From the NCBI RefSeq assembly GCF_913060805.1, contig NZ_CAJXTC010000001.1, positions 270,968 through 334,967 of the forward strand: a stretch of DNA of 64,000 nt, read 5' to 3'. The stretch comes from an uncultured Draconibacterium sp. (GTDB lineage Bacteria; Bacteroidota; Bacteroidia; Bacteroidales; Prolixibacteraceae). The notes under the pieces were generated by a model. That model saw only the letters and a list, made by a program, of their open reading frames with translations, did no database searches and was not told the origin of the DNA. Positions 46,767 to 53,415 of the stretch are shown here, piece by piece. The position numbers and the translations under genes are program-made. Every line of letters begins with the position of its first letter. Positions within the stretch are counted from its first letter, which is position 1.

Positions 46767-48058
46767 TTGCTTGCTGAAAATCGTAGCAGCAAATATCCTA
46801 ACAATCCTGCAACGAAGGATCCGAGTAGAATTCCAATTTTTGCTGAATCAATAAGAACGTCATCAGTAAATGCCAGGTTGTTAATAAACAACGACATGGT
46901 AAATCCTAGCCCGCCAAGAAATGATACGCCGGCTAAACTCATGAAATTTACATTTTTGGGTAGTTCTGAAACTTTGAATTTTATTGCCAGGAACGAAATC
47001 AGAAATATTCCCACAAATTTTCCAATTATCAGGCTAAGCCCAATGTTAGTTGCCAGTGTTGTGTTGGTATCGCCCGAAAAACTAAAAACCACCCCGGCAT
47101 TTGCAAAAGCAAATAATGGTAAAATTATAAAGGCTACCCACCCGTGCAGACGGTGTTCAAGAAATTGCAGTGGTGAAGCTGTTTGTTCGGTAAGCTCCTC
47201 CATCTCGTCAATAGCATCAAGTTGATGATGGTTAAGAATTGTTTTGTCTTTGCCTTCCTTTTTGCATTCATCGAGGAACCCGTCAAGGATATCTTTTCCT
47301 TTGTCATAAAAAGTGGTGCTTTTAATATGTCTCTGAATAGGAATGGTAAGTGCCAACAATACCCCTGCAATTGTTGCGTGAATACCCGATTTCAGGAATA
47401 AAACCCAAACTACAACTCCGGCAATAAAGAAGAAATATTTCGAATAAAGTTTAAATCGCGACAGAACAGCAAGAAGTGCAACGATGGCTAATCCAATTGC
47501 AATGTTGGCCCAAATTAATTTCGAGCTGTAAAAGAAAGCAATTACTAATACGGCGCCAAGATCGTCGATAATTGCAAAAGCCATTAAAAATATCTTTAAA
47601 CCCACCGGCACGCGCTTGCCCAGCAAGGTTAAAATACCAAGAGAAAATGCGATATCGGTAGCCATAGGGATTCCCCATCCTTCCATTCCTGGTTTTCCTT
47701 GATTTAAGGCTACAAAAAGAAGAGCTGGGAAAACCATTCCTCCAAGCGCTGCAACAATGGGTAACGACGCTTTCTTAAGATCGCTTAATTCACCAATTAA
47801 TACCTCGCGTTTTATTTCAAGACCAATGACAAAAAAGAAAATGGCCATTAATCCATCGTTTATCCACTTTAATACCGGTTTTGAAAGTTCAAATCCTGGA
47901 AGGCTAATCGTTATATAATTTTTCCAGAAGCCCAAAAATGCGTCACTTAAACCTGAGTTTGCAAGAATTAAGGCCGCAATGGAAGCCGAAAATAAAACTA
48001 TACTACTTGAGGTCTCAAGCCTAATAAAACGGTTAATAGGATCTTTTATAAAATTCAT
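46745..48058 (-). CDS. nhaA: Na+/H+ antiporter NhaA
   Basis: NhaA expels Na+ in exchange for protons, fitting a marine cell with a sodium-pumping Nqr complex. The 437-residue product has about 12 membrane helices. Typical blocks are WINDGLMAIFFFVIGLEIKR near the N-terminus, GWGIPMATDIAFSLGILTLL and AFAIIDDLGAVLVIAFFYSS, where the two adjacent Asp are the transport residues. Its C-terminal codons overlap the shared terminator. Confidence 0.95.
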   Translation of the reverse strand: MNFIKDPINRFIRLETSSSIVLFSASIAALILANSGLSDAFLGFWKNYITISLPGFELSKPVLKWINDGLMAIFFFVIGLEIKREVLIGELSDLKKASLPIVAALGGMVFPALLFVALNQGKPGMEGWGIPMATDIAFSLGILTLLGKRVPVGLKIFLMAFAIIDDLGAVLVIAFFYSSKLIWANIAIGLAIVALLAVLSRFKLYSKYFFFIAGVVVWVLFLKSGIHATIAGVLLALTIPIQRHIKSTTFYDKGKDILDGFLDECKKEGKDKTILNHHQLDAIDEMEELTEQTASPLQFLEHRLHGWVAFIILPLFAFANAGVVFSFSGDTNTTLATNIGLSLIIGKFVGIFLISFLAIKFKVSELPKNVNFMSLAGVSFLGGLGFTMSLFINNLAFTDDVLIDSAKIGILLGSFVAGLLGYLLLRFSASKKNPSAN

Positions 48059-48402
48059 TCTGATATTTTTTTTATTGGAACGTAAAATGCATTTGTTTGT
48101 TTAATGCCTATTCTTAAATTTTAAATATAATAATTTCAGACGGCAGCAAAATAAGAAAAAGTCATGTTTCTCTCTGTTTTAGCCCTTACTGTTCACAAAT
48201 TATTAACAACCTGAATAAGGTTCAGGAGAATGCAAACTAAGCTTTTAATACTACCATGTCTGCATATTAGCAGCAGTTGGAAGCCGGAAGAATATATGGA
48301 ATATACCGGGTGATTGCAATTGAAATTATTCTTTTATAAATGATGGAATTTGGGAATATGATATCCAACCTTCCTTTTTTTGATAATATGATTTAAAACA
48401 CA
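48059..48402. other. AT-rich divergent spacer between nhaA and the SPFH operon
   Basis: About 340 bases without a credible gene. It should carry the nhaA promoter on the minus strand, but no perfect TAnnTTTG was found. Confidence 0.4.
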
Positions 48403-48466
48403 AATACACTATTGTGTATTAAAAATAAATGTAATACTTTAGTGATATCAAAATAATATCAAAATA
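48403..48466 (+). promoter_or_regulatory. Putative promoter with palindrome and tandem 11-bp repeats before the SPFH operon
   Basis: TTG (48412-48414), 20 bases, then TACTTTAG (48435-48442) fit a Bacteroidota promoter with one mismatch. A palindrome AATACAC-TATT-GTGTATT (48403-48420) covers the -33 element. Directly after the -7 box the 11-mer ATATCAAAATA occurs twice in perfect tandem (48445-48466), ending 16 bases before the ATG. This layout suits control by a small DNA-binding protein. Confidence 0.6.
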
Positions 48467-48482
48467 CTAAATAATTAATGTC

Positions 48483-49331
48483 ATGGAAAAACAACATTCA
48501 GCTTTATCTGGCTACATGTTCCTGTTTCTGGAACTCATTTTAATGGTCGTTATCATTTTCGGTTTTATGCGTGGTATGATTGTTCCGGCAATTGTGTTAA
48601 TACCGGTATTTATTCTTGTTGCCATTGGTTTTACCGTGGTCGATCCCAACCAAAGTTGTGTAATGGTTTTATTTGGTGCGTACAAAGGCACGATTAAAAC
48701 CAACGGTTTTTACTGGGTGAATCCTTTTTATGTGCGCAAGAAAATCTCGCTTCGTGCACGAAATTTCGACAGCGAACCTATTAAAGTGAACGACAAACTG
48801 GGTAACCCGATTATGATCGGTTTGGTTCTGGTTTGGAAAGTAGAAGAAACTTATCGGGCTGCTTTCGGTGTTGATGAGTTTGAACATTTTGTTGTGGTAC
48901 AAAGCGAGGCAGCGCTAAGAAAACTTGCGGGTATGTATCCGTACGACAACATTGAAGATGAAAATGCAAAAGTTACATTGCGCGACGGTACCGAGGAAGT
49001 GAACGAAAGACTCGAAGCCGAAATTATTGAACGACTGGAGATTGCCGGTATTCATGTAATTGAGGCGCGAATTAACCACATTGCCTATGCACAGGAAATT
49101 GCACAGGCCATGTTGAAACGCCAGCAGGCTACCGCAATTGTTGCTGCCCGTTACAAAATTGTTGAAGGAGCAGTAAGCATGGTAGAAATGGCACTTGACG
49201 AGCTTAGCGAAAAAAGTATTGTTGAGCTTGACGAAGATAAAAAGGCAACTATGGTAAGTAATTTAATGGTTGTATTGTGTGGCGATAAAGATGCAACGCC
49301 TGTGGTGAATACCGGATCACTTTATCAGTAA
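48483..49331 (+). CDS. SPFH/band-7 domain membrane protein
   Basis: SPFH (stomatin/prohibitin/flotillin) proteins form membrane-bound rings or microdomains. The 282-residue product has two N-terminal hydrophobic helices (FLFLELILMVVIIFGFM and VPAIVLIPVFILVAIGF), then the SPFH domain (VVDPNQSCVMVLFGAYKGTI, GFYWVNPFYVRKKISLR, ERLEIAGIHVIEARINHIAY) and a helical tail. It is the first gene of a tight operon with a PH-like membrane protein (5-base gap), a ribbon-helix-helix protein and two microproteins. The operon is likely controlled by the repeats just upstream. Confidence 0.9.
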   Translation: MEKQHSALSGYMFLFLELILMVVIIFGFMRGMIVPAIVLIPVFILVAIGFTVVDPNQSCVMVLFGAYKGTIKTNGFYWVNPFYVRKKISLRARNFDSEPIKVNDKLGNPIMIGLVLVWKVEETYRAAFGVDEFEHFVVVQSEAALRKLAGMYPYDNIEDENAKVTLRDGTEEVNERLEAEIIERLEIAGIHVIEARINHIAYAQEIAQAMLKRQQATAIVAARYKIVEGAVSMVEMALDELSEKSIVELDEDKKATMVSNLMVVLCGDKDATPVVNTGSLYQ

Positions 49332-49336
49332 ACACC

Positions 49337-49861
49337 ATGAAAAAGCTTCTTTTTAAAGAAGAGCAGGAGTTTGATAAAAGATGGCTGTGGCTGTTGATGC
49401 TGGTTGCCGTATCGGCTGCTGCCATTCCGTTCTTTCGGGGAATCTATTTTCTGACGGCTGAAAATCCGCCCGACGATAACCCGATGACTCCGGGAGGATT
49501 GGTTGTAACCGGTGTAACGGTTCTGGTAATGGTGGTAGTTTTTGTATTAATGTTTCGAGCAAAACTAAAAACAAAAGTTACGGCCGATAAACTTTCCGTT
49601 TGTTTTCCGCCACTGGTGCGAAAATGGAAAGATATCGATCCGTCGGAAATTGAAAAGTACGAGATCCGGCAATATCACCCGAAAAGAGAATACGGAGGTC
49701 GCGGCATAAAACGTCGTTTACGAAAAGGTAGTGCATGGACCGTATCGGGGCGAATCGGGTTGCAGCTGTATATGAAGAGCGGGAAACGATTCCTGATCGG
49801 TACACAAAAACAACAAGCCCTGGAGCATGCCATGCAAAAATTGATGGAAAAGGAGGATTAG
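49337..49861 (+). CDS. Two-helix membrane protein with PH-like domain (DUF6141-like)
   Basis: A 174-residue protein with two membrane helices (WLWLLMLVAVSAAAIPFF; GLVVTGVTVLVMVVVFVLMF) and a soluble C-terminal domain of beta strands ending in KSGKRFLIGTQKQQALEHAM, which resembles a bacterial PH-like module. From memory it fits the DUF6141 group. It starts 5 bases after the SPFH gene and the next gene begins 1 base after its stop, so it is translationally linked to both. Function unknown; a partner of the SPFH protein is likely. Confidence 0.75.
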   Translation: MKKLLFKEEQEFDKRWLWLLMLVAVSAAAIPFFRGIYFLTAENPPDDNPMTPGGLVVTGVTVLVMVVVFVLMFRAKLKTKVTADKLSVCFPPLVRKWKDIDPSEIEKYEIRQYHPKREYGGRGIKRRLRKGSAWTVSGRIGLQLYMKSGKRFLIGTQKQQALEHAMQKLMEKED

Positions 49862-49862
49862 A

Positions 49863-50036
49863 ATGGCGAAGAAAAAATCGTTTGTGTTGCGCGTGAGTCC
49901 GGAAATGATGGAAGCCGTTGAAAAATGGGCGGCCGATGATTTCAGGAGTATAAACGGGCAAATGGAATGGATAATACATAAGGCCTTAAAGGATGCAAAA
50001 CGTTTAAAGAAAGGTTCAGACGATGGGAAGGTATGA
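49863..50036 (+). CDS. Ribbon-helix-helix (Arc-like) small DNA-binding protein
   Basis: A 57-residue protein: MAKKKSFVLRVSPEMMEAVE followed by WAADDFRSINGQMEWIIHKA and a basic tail. The short strand (SFVLRVS) and two helices match the Arc/CopG/MetJ fold, with the Asn-Gly turn (SINGQ) typical of Arc-like proteins. It likely binds DNA as a dimer and could bind the repeats before the operon. It starts 1 base after the preceding stop, and the next gene overlaps its end by 14 bases. Alternatively it is an antitoxin-like protein without a toxin. Confidence 0.8.
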   Translation: MAKKKSFVLRVSPEMMEAVEKWAADDFRSINGQMEWIIHKALKDAKRLKKGSDDGKV

Positions 50037-50166
50037 TTATTTAAAAGCGAAGAAAGAAATAAAGAAAACTAAACTGAAAATGGTACGGGAAATAATAACC
50101 GTAATTGTAATGGCATTGGTCATCAGTGGTTTTATTCTTCAGGTAGTGATGCAGTTAAAGAAATAA
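50023..50166 (+). CDS. 47-residue single-pass membrane microprotein (first of two)
   Basis: Begins MGRYDYLKAKKEIKKTKLKM, a short charged Lys-rich segment, then one hydrophobic helix (IITVIVMALVISGFILQVV) and a basic end. It overlaps the ribbon-helix-helix gene by 14 bases in another frame, so translation is coupled. Its length (47) and N-terminus match the next gene, MG(R/K)YDYLK, indicating tandem duplication. No known family recognised. Confidence 0.65.
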   Translation: MGRYDYLKAKKEIKKTKLKMVREIITVIVMALVISGFILQVVMQLKK

Positions 50167-50196
50167 CATTTCGGGAAAAGATTAAAAACAAGAGAA

Positions 50197-50340
50197 ATGG
50201 GAAAATATGATTATTTGAAAGAAAGCAATAAAAAAAAGCGCAAGACCAAATTAACCTCAACTCAAAAAAGGTTTATTATGGTACTTGTTATCGCGATTGT
50301 ACTTTTTTCGATTCAGTTAGTAATTTATTTGACACGTTAA
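50197..50340 (+). CDS. 47-residue single-pass membrane microprotein (second of two)
   Basis: Begins MGKYDYLKESNKKKRKTKLT, then a membrane helix (FIMVLVIAIVLFSIQLVIYL). It has the same length and plan as the gene before it: shared MGxYDYLK start, Lys-rich linker and a single C-terminal helix. The start is the ATG at 50197, preceded by a purine-rich stretch (aagagaa). The pair probably arose by duplication; the two diverge in the linker and helix. Confidence 0.65.
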   Translation: MGKYDYLKESNKKKRKTKLTSTQKRFIMVLVIAIVLFSIQLVIYLTR

Positions 50341-50377
50341 TACTGATAAACTGAAAACAATTCAAAAACAGAAAACC

Positions 50378-50590
50378 ATGAAAAAACATTTCAGTTGTCC
50401 CAAATGCAGTAGTTGGGAATACGAAGAAGACGCAATCAGAACGACCGGCTCCGGTTTTACACGATTTTTTGACATTCAAAACCGTAAGTTTATAGCCATT
50501 TCGTGTAAACGATGTGGTTATACCGAATTGTACAAAGCCGGAAGAGGAAGTACCGCCGGTAGTATTCTCGATTTCCTTACATCGTCGTAA
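50378..50590 (+). CDS. Small zinc-ribbon protein (nucleic-acid-binding type)
   Basis: A 70-residue protein with two Cys pairs, SCPKCSSWEYEED and ISCKRCGYTELYKAG, that would bind one zinc. The CxxC...CxRCGYTExY pattern matches the small Zn-ribbon group (DUF2082-like) predicted to bind nucleic acids. It starts 37 bases after the second microprotein and is followed by a terminator, so it is the last gene of the SPFH operon. Confidence 0.8.
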   Translation: MKKHFSCPKCSSWEYEEDAIRTTGSGFTRFFDIQNRKFIAISCKRCGYTELYKAGRGSTAGSILDFLTSS

Positions 50591-50614
50591 ACCACACTGA
50601 ATTTGGTTTAGATG

Positions 50615-50650
50615 AAAAAACCTGTTCCTGAAAAAGGAGCAGGTTTTTTT
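50615..50650 (+). terminator. Terminator ending the SPFH operon
   Basis: AAAAAACCTGTTCCT pairs with AGGAGCAGGTTTTTT (one wobble pair), loop GAAAA, with a seven-T 3' end. Confidence 0.85.
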
Positions 50651-50739
50651 ATGGTCTTATCTCAAGCGTACTAAATGTAAGTTCAGTCAAACTTTCTTTA
50701 GCAAAAGACAAGACATAATTATTCCTGCCGGAGGCCACC

Positions 50740-51126
50740 ATTTTTGCCTTGATGCAAAAACGATGAAAAAAAATCAAGGCTGCTTTTGAGCTTCACTCTC
50801 CGTTTTTATAAAACCTAAATTCGGACGGGTGATCTCCTCGATCCCTCGGAGCTTCCCGCTCTCATTAAGGTTTTATTTCAACTCCGCGCAAAGCCCAAAA
50901 GAGGCCGGTCCACTTATGGAAGCTAAGTATTGCGGTGAAGTCGATCGAAGCTTCGGCCTCGGCCGGTGAGCCGGAAAACAAGCAGTGTCAGTGTTAAAAA
51001 ATTACTGATGTTTGAGGAGGCACGACGAGTTTCAGGAATTTTAGCTGGCATTGCGTAGTTTTTCCGAGGGAAGCGGGCGCAGCCTTGAGTTTTTTGTTTA
51101 CTTATTGTCTCAAGACAAAAAGTAAA
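50740..51126. repeat. Probable dispersed non-coding element
   Basis: A 390-base stretch whose composition differs from the flanking AT-rich spacer. It is bounded on the left by GCCTTGAT (50746-50753) pairing with ATCAAGGC (50773-50780), and on the right by a near-palindrome of TTTACTT/AAGTAAA with inner TTGTCT/AGACAA (51097-51126). A minus-strand frame in it (50923-51132) looks like those often annotated as short hypothetical proteins in such elements. From memory, near-identical pieces occur in many Bacteroidota genomes; this could not be checked here. Confidence 0.55.
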
Positions 51127-51313
51127 ATCCACCCGATAGGGTTAAGAAACTATGATGGTTGTTGCTGATTTCATTTCGCAATGTTATTCGAAGGTAATTC
51201 TATTTAAGCTCTATTATCGATATGGGAGATGGTAATTTATCAATTCCCTTTTAACTTTACTTTAAATCACTTCATCCTATATTTTCAACATAGGTTTTCA
51301 TCACAAATTCCCT

Positions 51314-51321
51314 TATTTTTG
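51314..51321 (+). promoter_or_regulatory. -7 box (TATTTTTG) for pfp
   Basis: TATTTTTG matches TAnnTTTG and would give a leader of about 105 bases before the ATG at 51434. A GTTTTC stretch 16-20 bases upstream is a poor -33 element. Between the dispersed element and this box I see nothing else. Confidence 0.45.
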
Positions 51322-51433
51322 GTCTGCTTAAAAAATTAGAAATCAATAATTAATAATTACTGGAGCCGGTTAACCCGGTTAAAGTTTTGTTCCGGACGAT
51401 TGTTTTCAATTTCCGGCTAAAAAATAAACAGAC

Positions 51434-53086
51434 ATGAGTATTAGCGCATTACAAAAAGAAAGGGCTAAATATCAGCCTAAACTTCCTAAATCGTTAAAAG
51501 GCGACGTAAAATTGGTTGAAGGTGCAAAAACCGAATCGGTTGCCGACCAAAAAGACATTGCAGAATTATTTCCGAATACATACGGAATGCCGTTAATTTC
51601 TTTCGAAGCTGCCGATGCAGCTACCGAAAGACAACCTGTAAACGTTGGTGTAATCCTTTCAGGAGGTCAGGCTCCGGGCGGACACAACGTAATTTCAGGA
51701 ATTTTCGATGGTATCAAGAATATCCATCCTGATAGCAAATTGTATGGTTTCTTGGGTGGTCCTGGCGGATTGGTAGACCACAAATACATGGAACTTACTG
51801 CTGATATTATCGACGAGTACCGTAACACGGGTGGTTTCGATATTATCGGTTCGGGCCGTACAAAACTGGAAGAAGAAGCTCAGTTCGACAAAGGTTTGGA
51901 AATTGCCAAAGATCTTAGCCTTAACGCGCTTGTAATTATTGGTGGTGACGATTCAAACACAAACGCTTGTGTTTTGGCCGAGTACTACGCAAAAATCGAT
52001 GCCGGTGTTCAGGTAATCGGTTGTCCGAAAACAATTGATGGTGACTTGAAAAACGAAATGATCGAGACTTCGTTTGGTTTCGACACTGCTACAAAAGTAT
52101 ATTCAGAGTTGATTGGTAACATCCAACGTGATGCCAACTCAGCAAAAAAATACTGGCACTTTATTAAACTGATGGGACGTTCAGCGTCGCACATTGGTTT
52201 AGAGTGTGCTTTGAAAACTCAGCCAAACATTACGTTGATTTCGGAAGAAGTTGCTGAGAAAAAACAAACTTTGGGCGAGGTTGTAGATTACATGGCGGGT
52301 ATTGTTGCCAACCGTGCAGCCGACGGAAACAACTTTGGTGTTGCCCTTATTCCTGAAGGTTTGATCGAATTCATTCCTGAAATGAAAACATTGATCTCGG
52401 AATTGAACGACCTTCTTGCTGAAGGAACCGATACAGAGAAAGAATTCAAAATGTTGAAGAAAAGTCACCGTAACGAGTGGGTGGCCGGTCAACTTACTGA
52501 AACTTCGTCAAACGTATTCAGTTCATTGCCATCAGGAATTGCTACTCAGTTAACTTTAGATCGCGACCCACACGGAAACGTTCAGGTATCGTTAATCGAA
52601 ACTGAAAAACTGTTGGGTGAAATGGTTAAAACCCGTTTGGATGAAATGACAGAAGCCGGTGAATTCTTAGGAAAATTCGGAACTCAATACCACTTCTTCG
52701 GTTACGAAGGACGTTGTGCAGCTCCATCAAACTTCGACGCTGACTACTGTTACTCATTGGGTTACACTGCTTCTGTTCTTATTTCAGAAGGAAAAACCGG
52801 TTATATGGCATCGGTACGTAACACAACTGCAGCTGCCGATGAGTGGATTGCAGGTGGTGTACCTGTAACTATGATGATGAATATGGAAAAACGTCACGGA
52901 CACATGAAACCGGTAATTCAAAAAGCACTGGTTGAGTTGGATGGCGCTCCATACAAATTCTTCGTTACAAAACGTGGCGAGTGGGCAACAGGAACTGAGT
53001 TCGTTTATCCTGGTCCTATCCAGTATTTCGGTCCAACCGAGGTTTGCGACCAAACTACAGAAACATTAAAATTGGAGCAAGCGTAA
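51434..53086 (+). CDS. pfp: Diphosphate--fructose-6-phosphate 1-phosphotransferase (PPi-PFK)
   Basis: This enzyme phosphorylates fructose 6-phosphate with pyrophosphate and works in both directions. The 550-residue protein is of the long, plant-beta-like clade. Diagnostic blocks are [20 protein letters not shown], the [11 protein letters not shown] motif where Asp replaces the Gly of ATP-dependent enzymes, [20 protein letters not shown] with the PPi-type Lys-Thr-Ile-Asp-Gly-Asp site, [15 protein letters not shown], and [20 protein letters not shown]. It has its own promoter and terminator. Confidence 0.95.
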   Translation: MSISALQKERAKYQPKLPKSLKGDVKLVEGAKTESVADQKDIAELFPNTYGMPLISFEAADAATERQPVNVGVILSGGQAPGGHNVISGIFDGIKNIHPDSKLYGFLGGPGGLVDHKYMELTADIIDEYRNTGGFDIIGSGRTKLEEEAQFDKGLEIAKDLSLNALVIIGGDDSNTNACVLAEYYAKIDAGVQVIGCPKTIDGDLKNEMIETSFGFDTATKVYSELIGNIQRDANSAKKYWHFIKLMGRSASHIGLECALKTQPNITLISEEVAEKKQTLGEVVDYMAGIVANRAADGNNFGVALIPEGLIEFIPEMKTLISELNDLLAEGTDTEKEFKMLKKSHRNEWVAGQLTETSSNVFSSLPSGIATQLTLDRDPHGNVQVSLIETEKLLGEMVKTRLDEMTEAGEFLGKFGTQYHFFGYEGRCAAPSNFDADYCYSLGYTASVLISEGKTGYMASVRNTTAAADEWIAGGVPVTMMMNMEKRHGHMKPVIQKALVELDGAPYKFFVTKRGEWATGTEFVYPGPIQYFGPTEVCDQTTETLKLEQA

Positions 53087-53112
53087 ACAGCTGCTTTAAA
53101 CAACGAAATAGT

Positions 53113-53146
53113 AAAAACCTCCCTGAGTTAATCGGGGAGGTTTTTT
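53113..53146 (+). terminator. Terminator after pfp
   Basis: AAAAACCTCCC (53113-53123) pairs with GGGAGGTTTTT (53135-53145), an 11-bp stem with an 11-base loop, then further T. Confidence 0.88.
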
Positions 53147-53415
53147 ATTTGCCCTCCATTCGTCAACAAAAGGATTTTAGAACGGTTCTTAATAAAAGTT
53201 AAAATATTGCACGATATTTGGTGATAATAATTTTTCGAATAGTGATCTTAATTACTTTCGCTAAGTATTTAAATATGTAAAATCGCCACGAAAACAATTA
53301 TCTCAGATAAATGAAAATATTTATTTGAGAAAAGAAAACACAGTCAATTGATTCTCTTTATCTTAGCTGTTAATTAGCCATACAGTATGATAAATGAGGC
53401 AATTGCTAATTTATT
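53147..53415 (+). other. AT-rich leader with a 12-bp hairpin before the DUF5686-type gene
   Basis: No gene. TCTCAGATAAAT (53301-53312) pairs with ATTTATTTGAGA (53319-53330), 12 bp with one wobble and loop GAAAAT, 85 bases before the ATG at 53416. There is no T-run, so it is not a terminator. No exact TAnnTTTG box was found. Confidence 0.4.

Noticed and set aside
48483..50590. Classical toxin-antitoxin system
   Set aside because: The ribbon-helix-helix protein resembles antitoxins, but no neighbouring protein looks like RelE, PIN or another known toxin; the microproteins lack toxin evidence.
50923..51132. 69-codon minus-strand frame in the 50.7-51.1 kb block
   Set aside because: It lies in a probable dispersed non-coding element and lacks any protein-like pattern; treated as part of the repeat.
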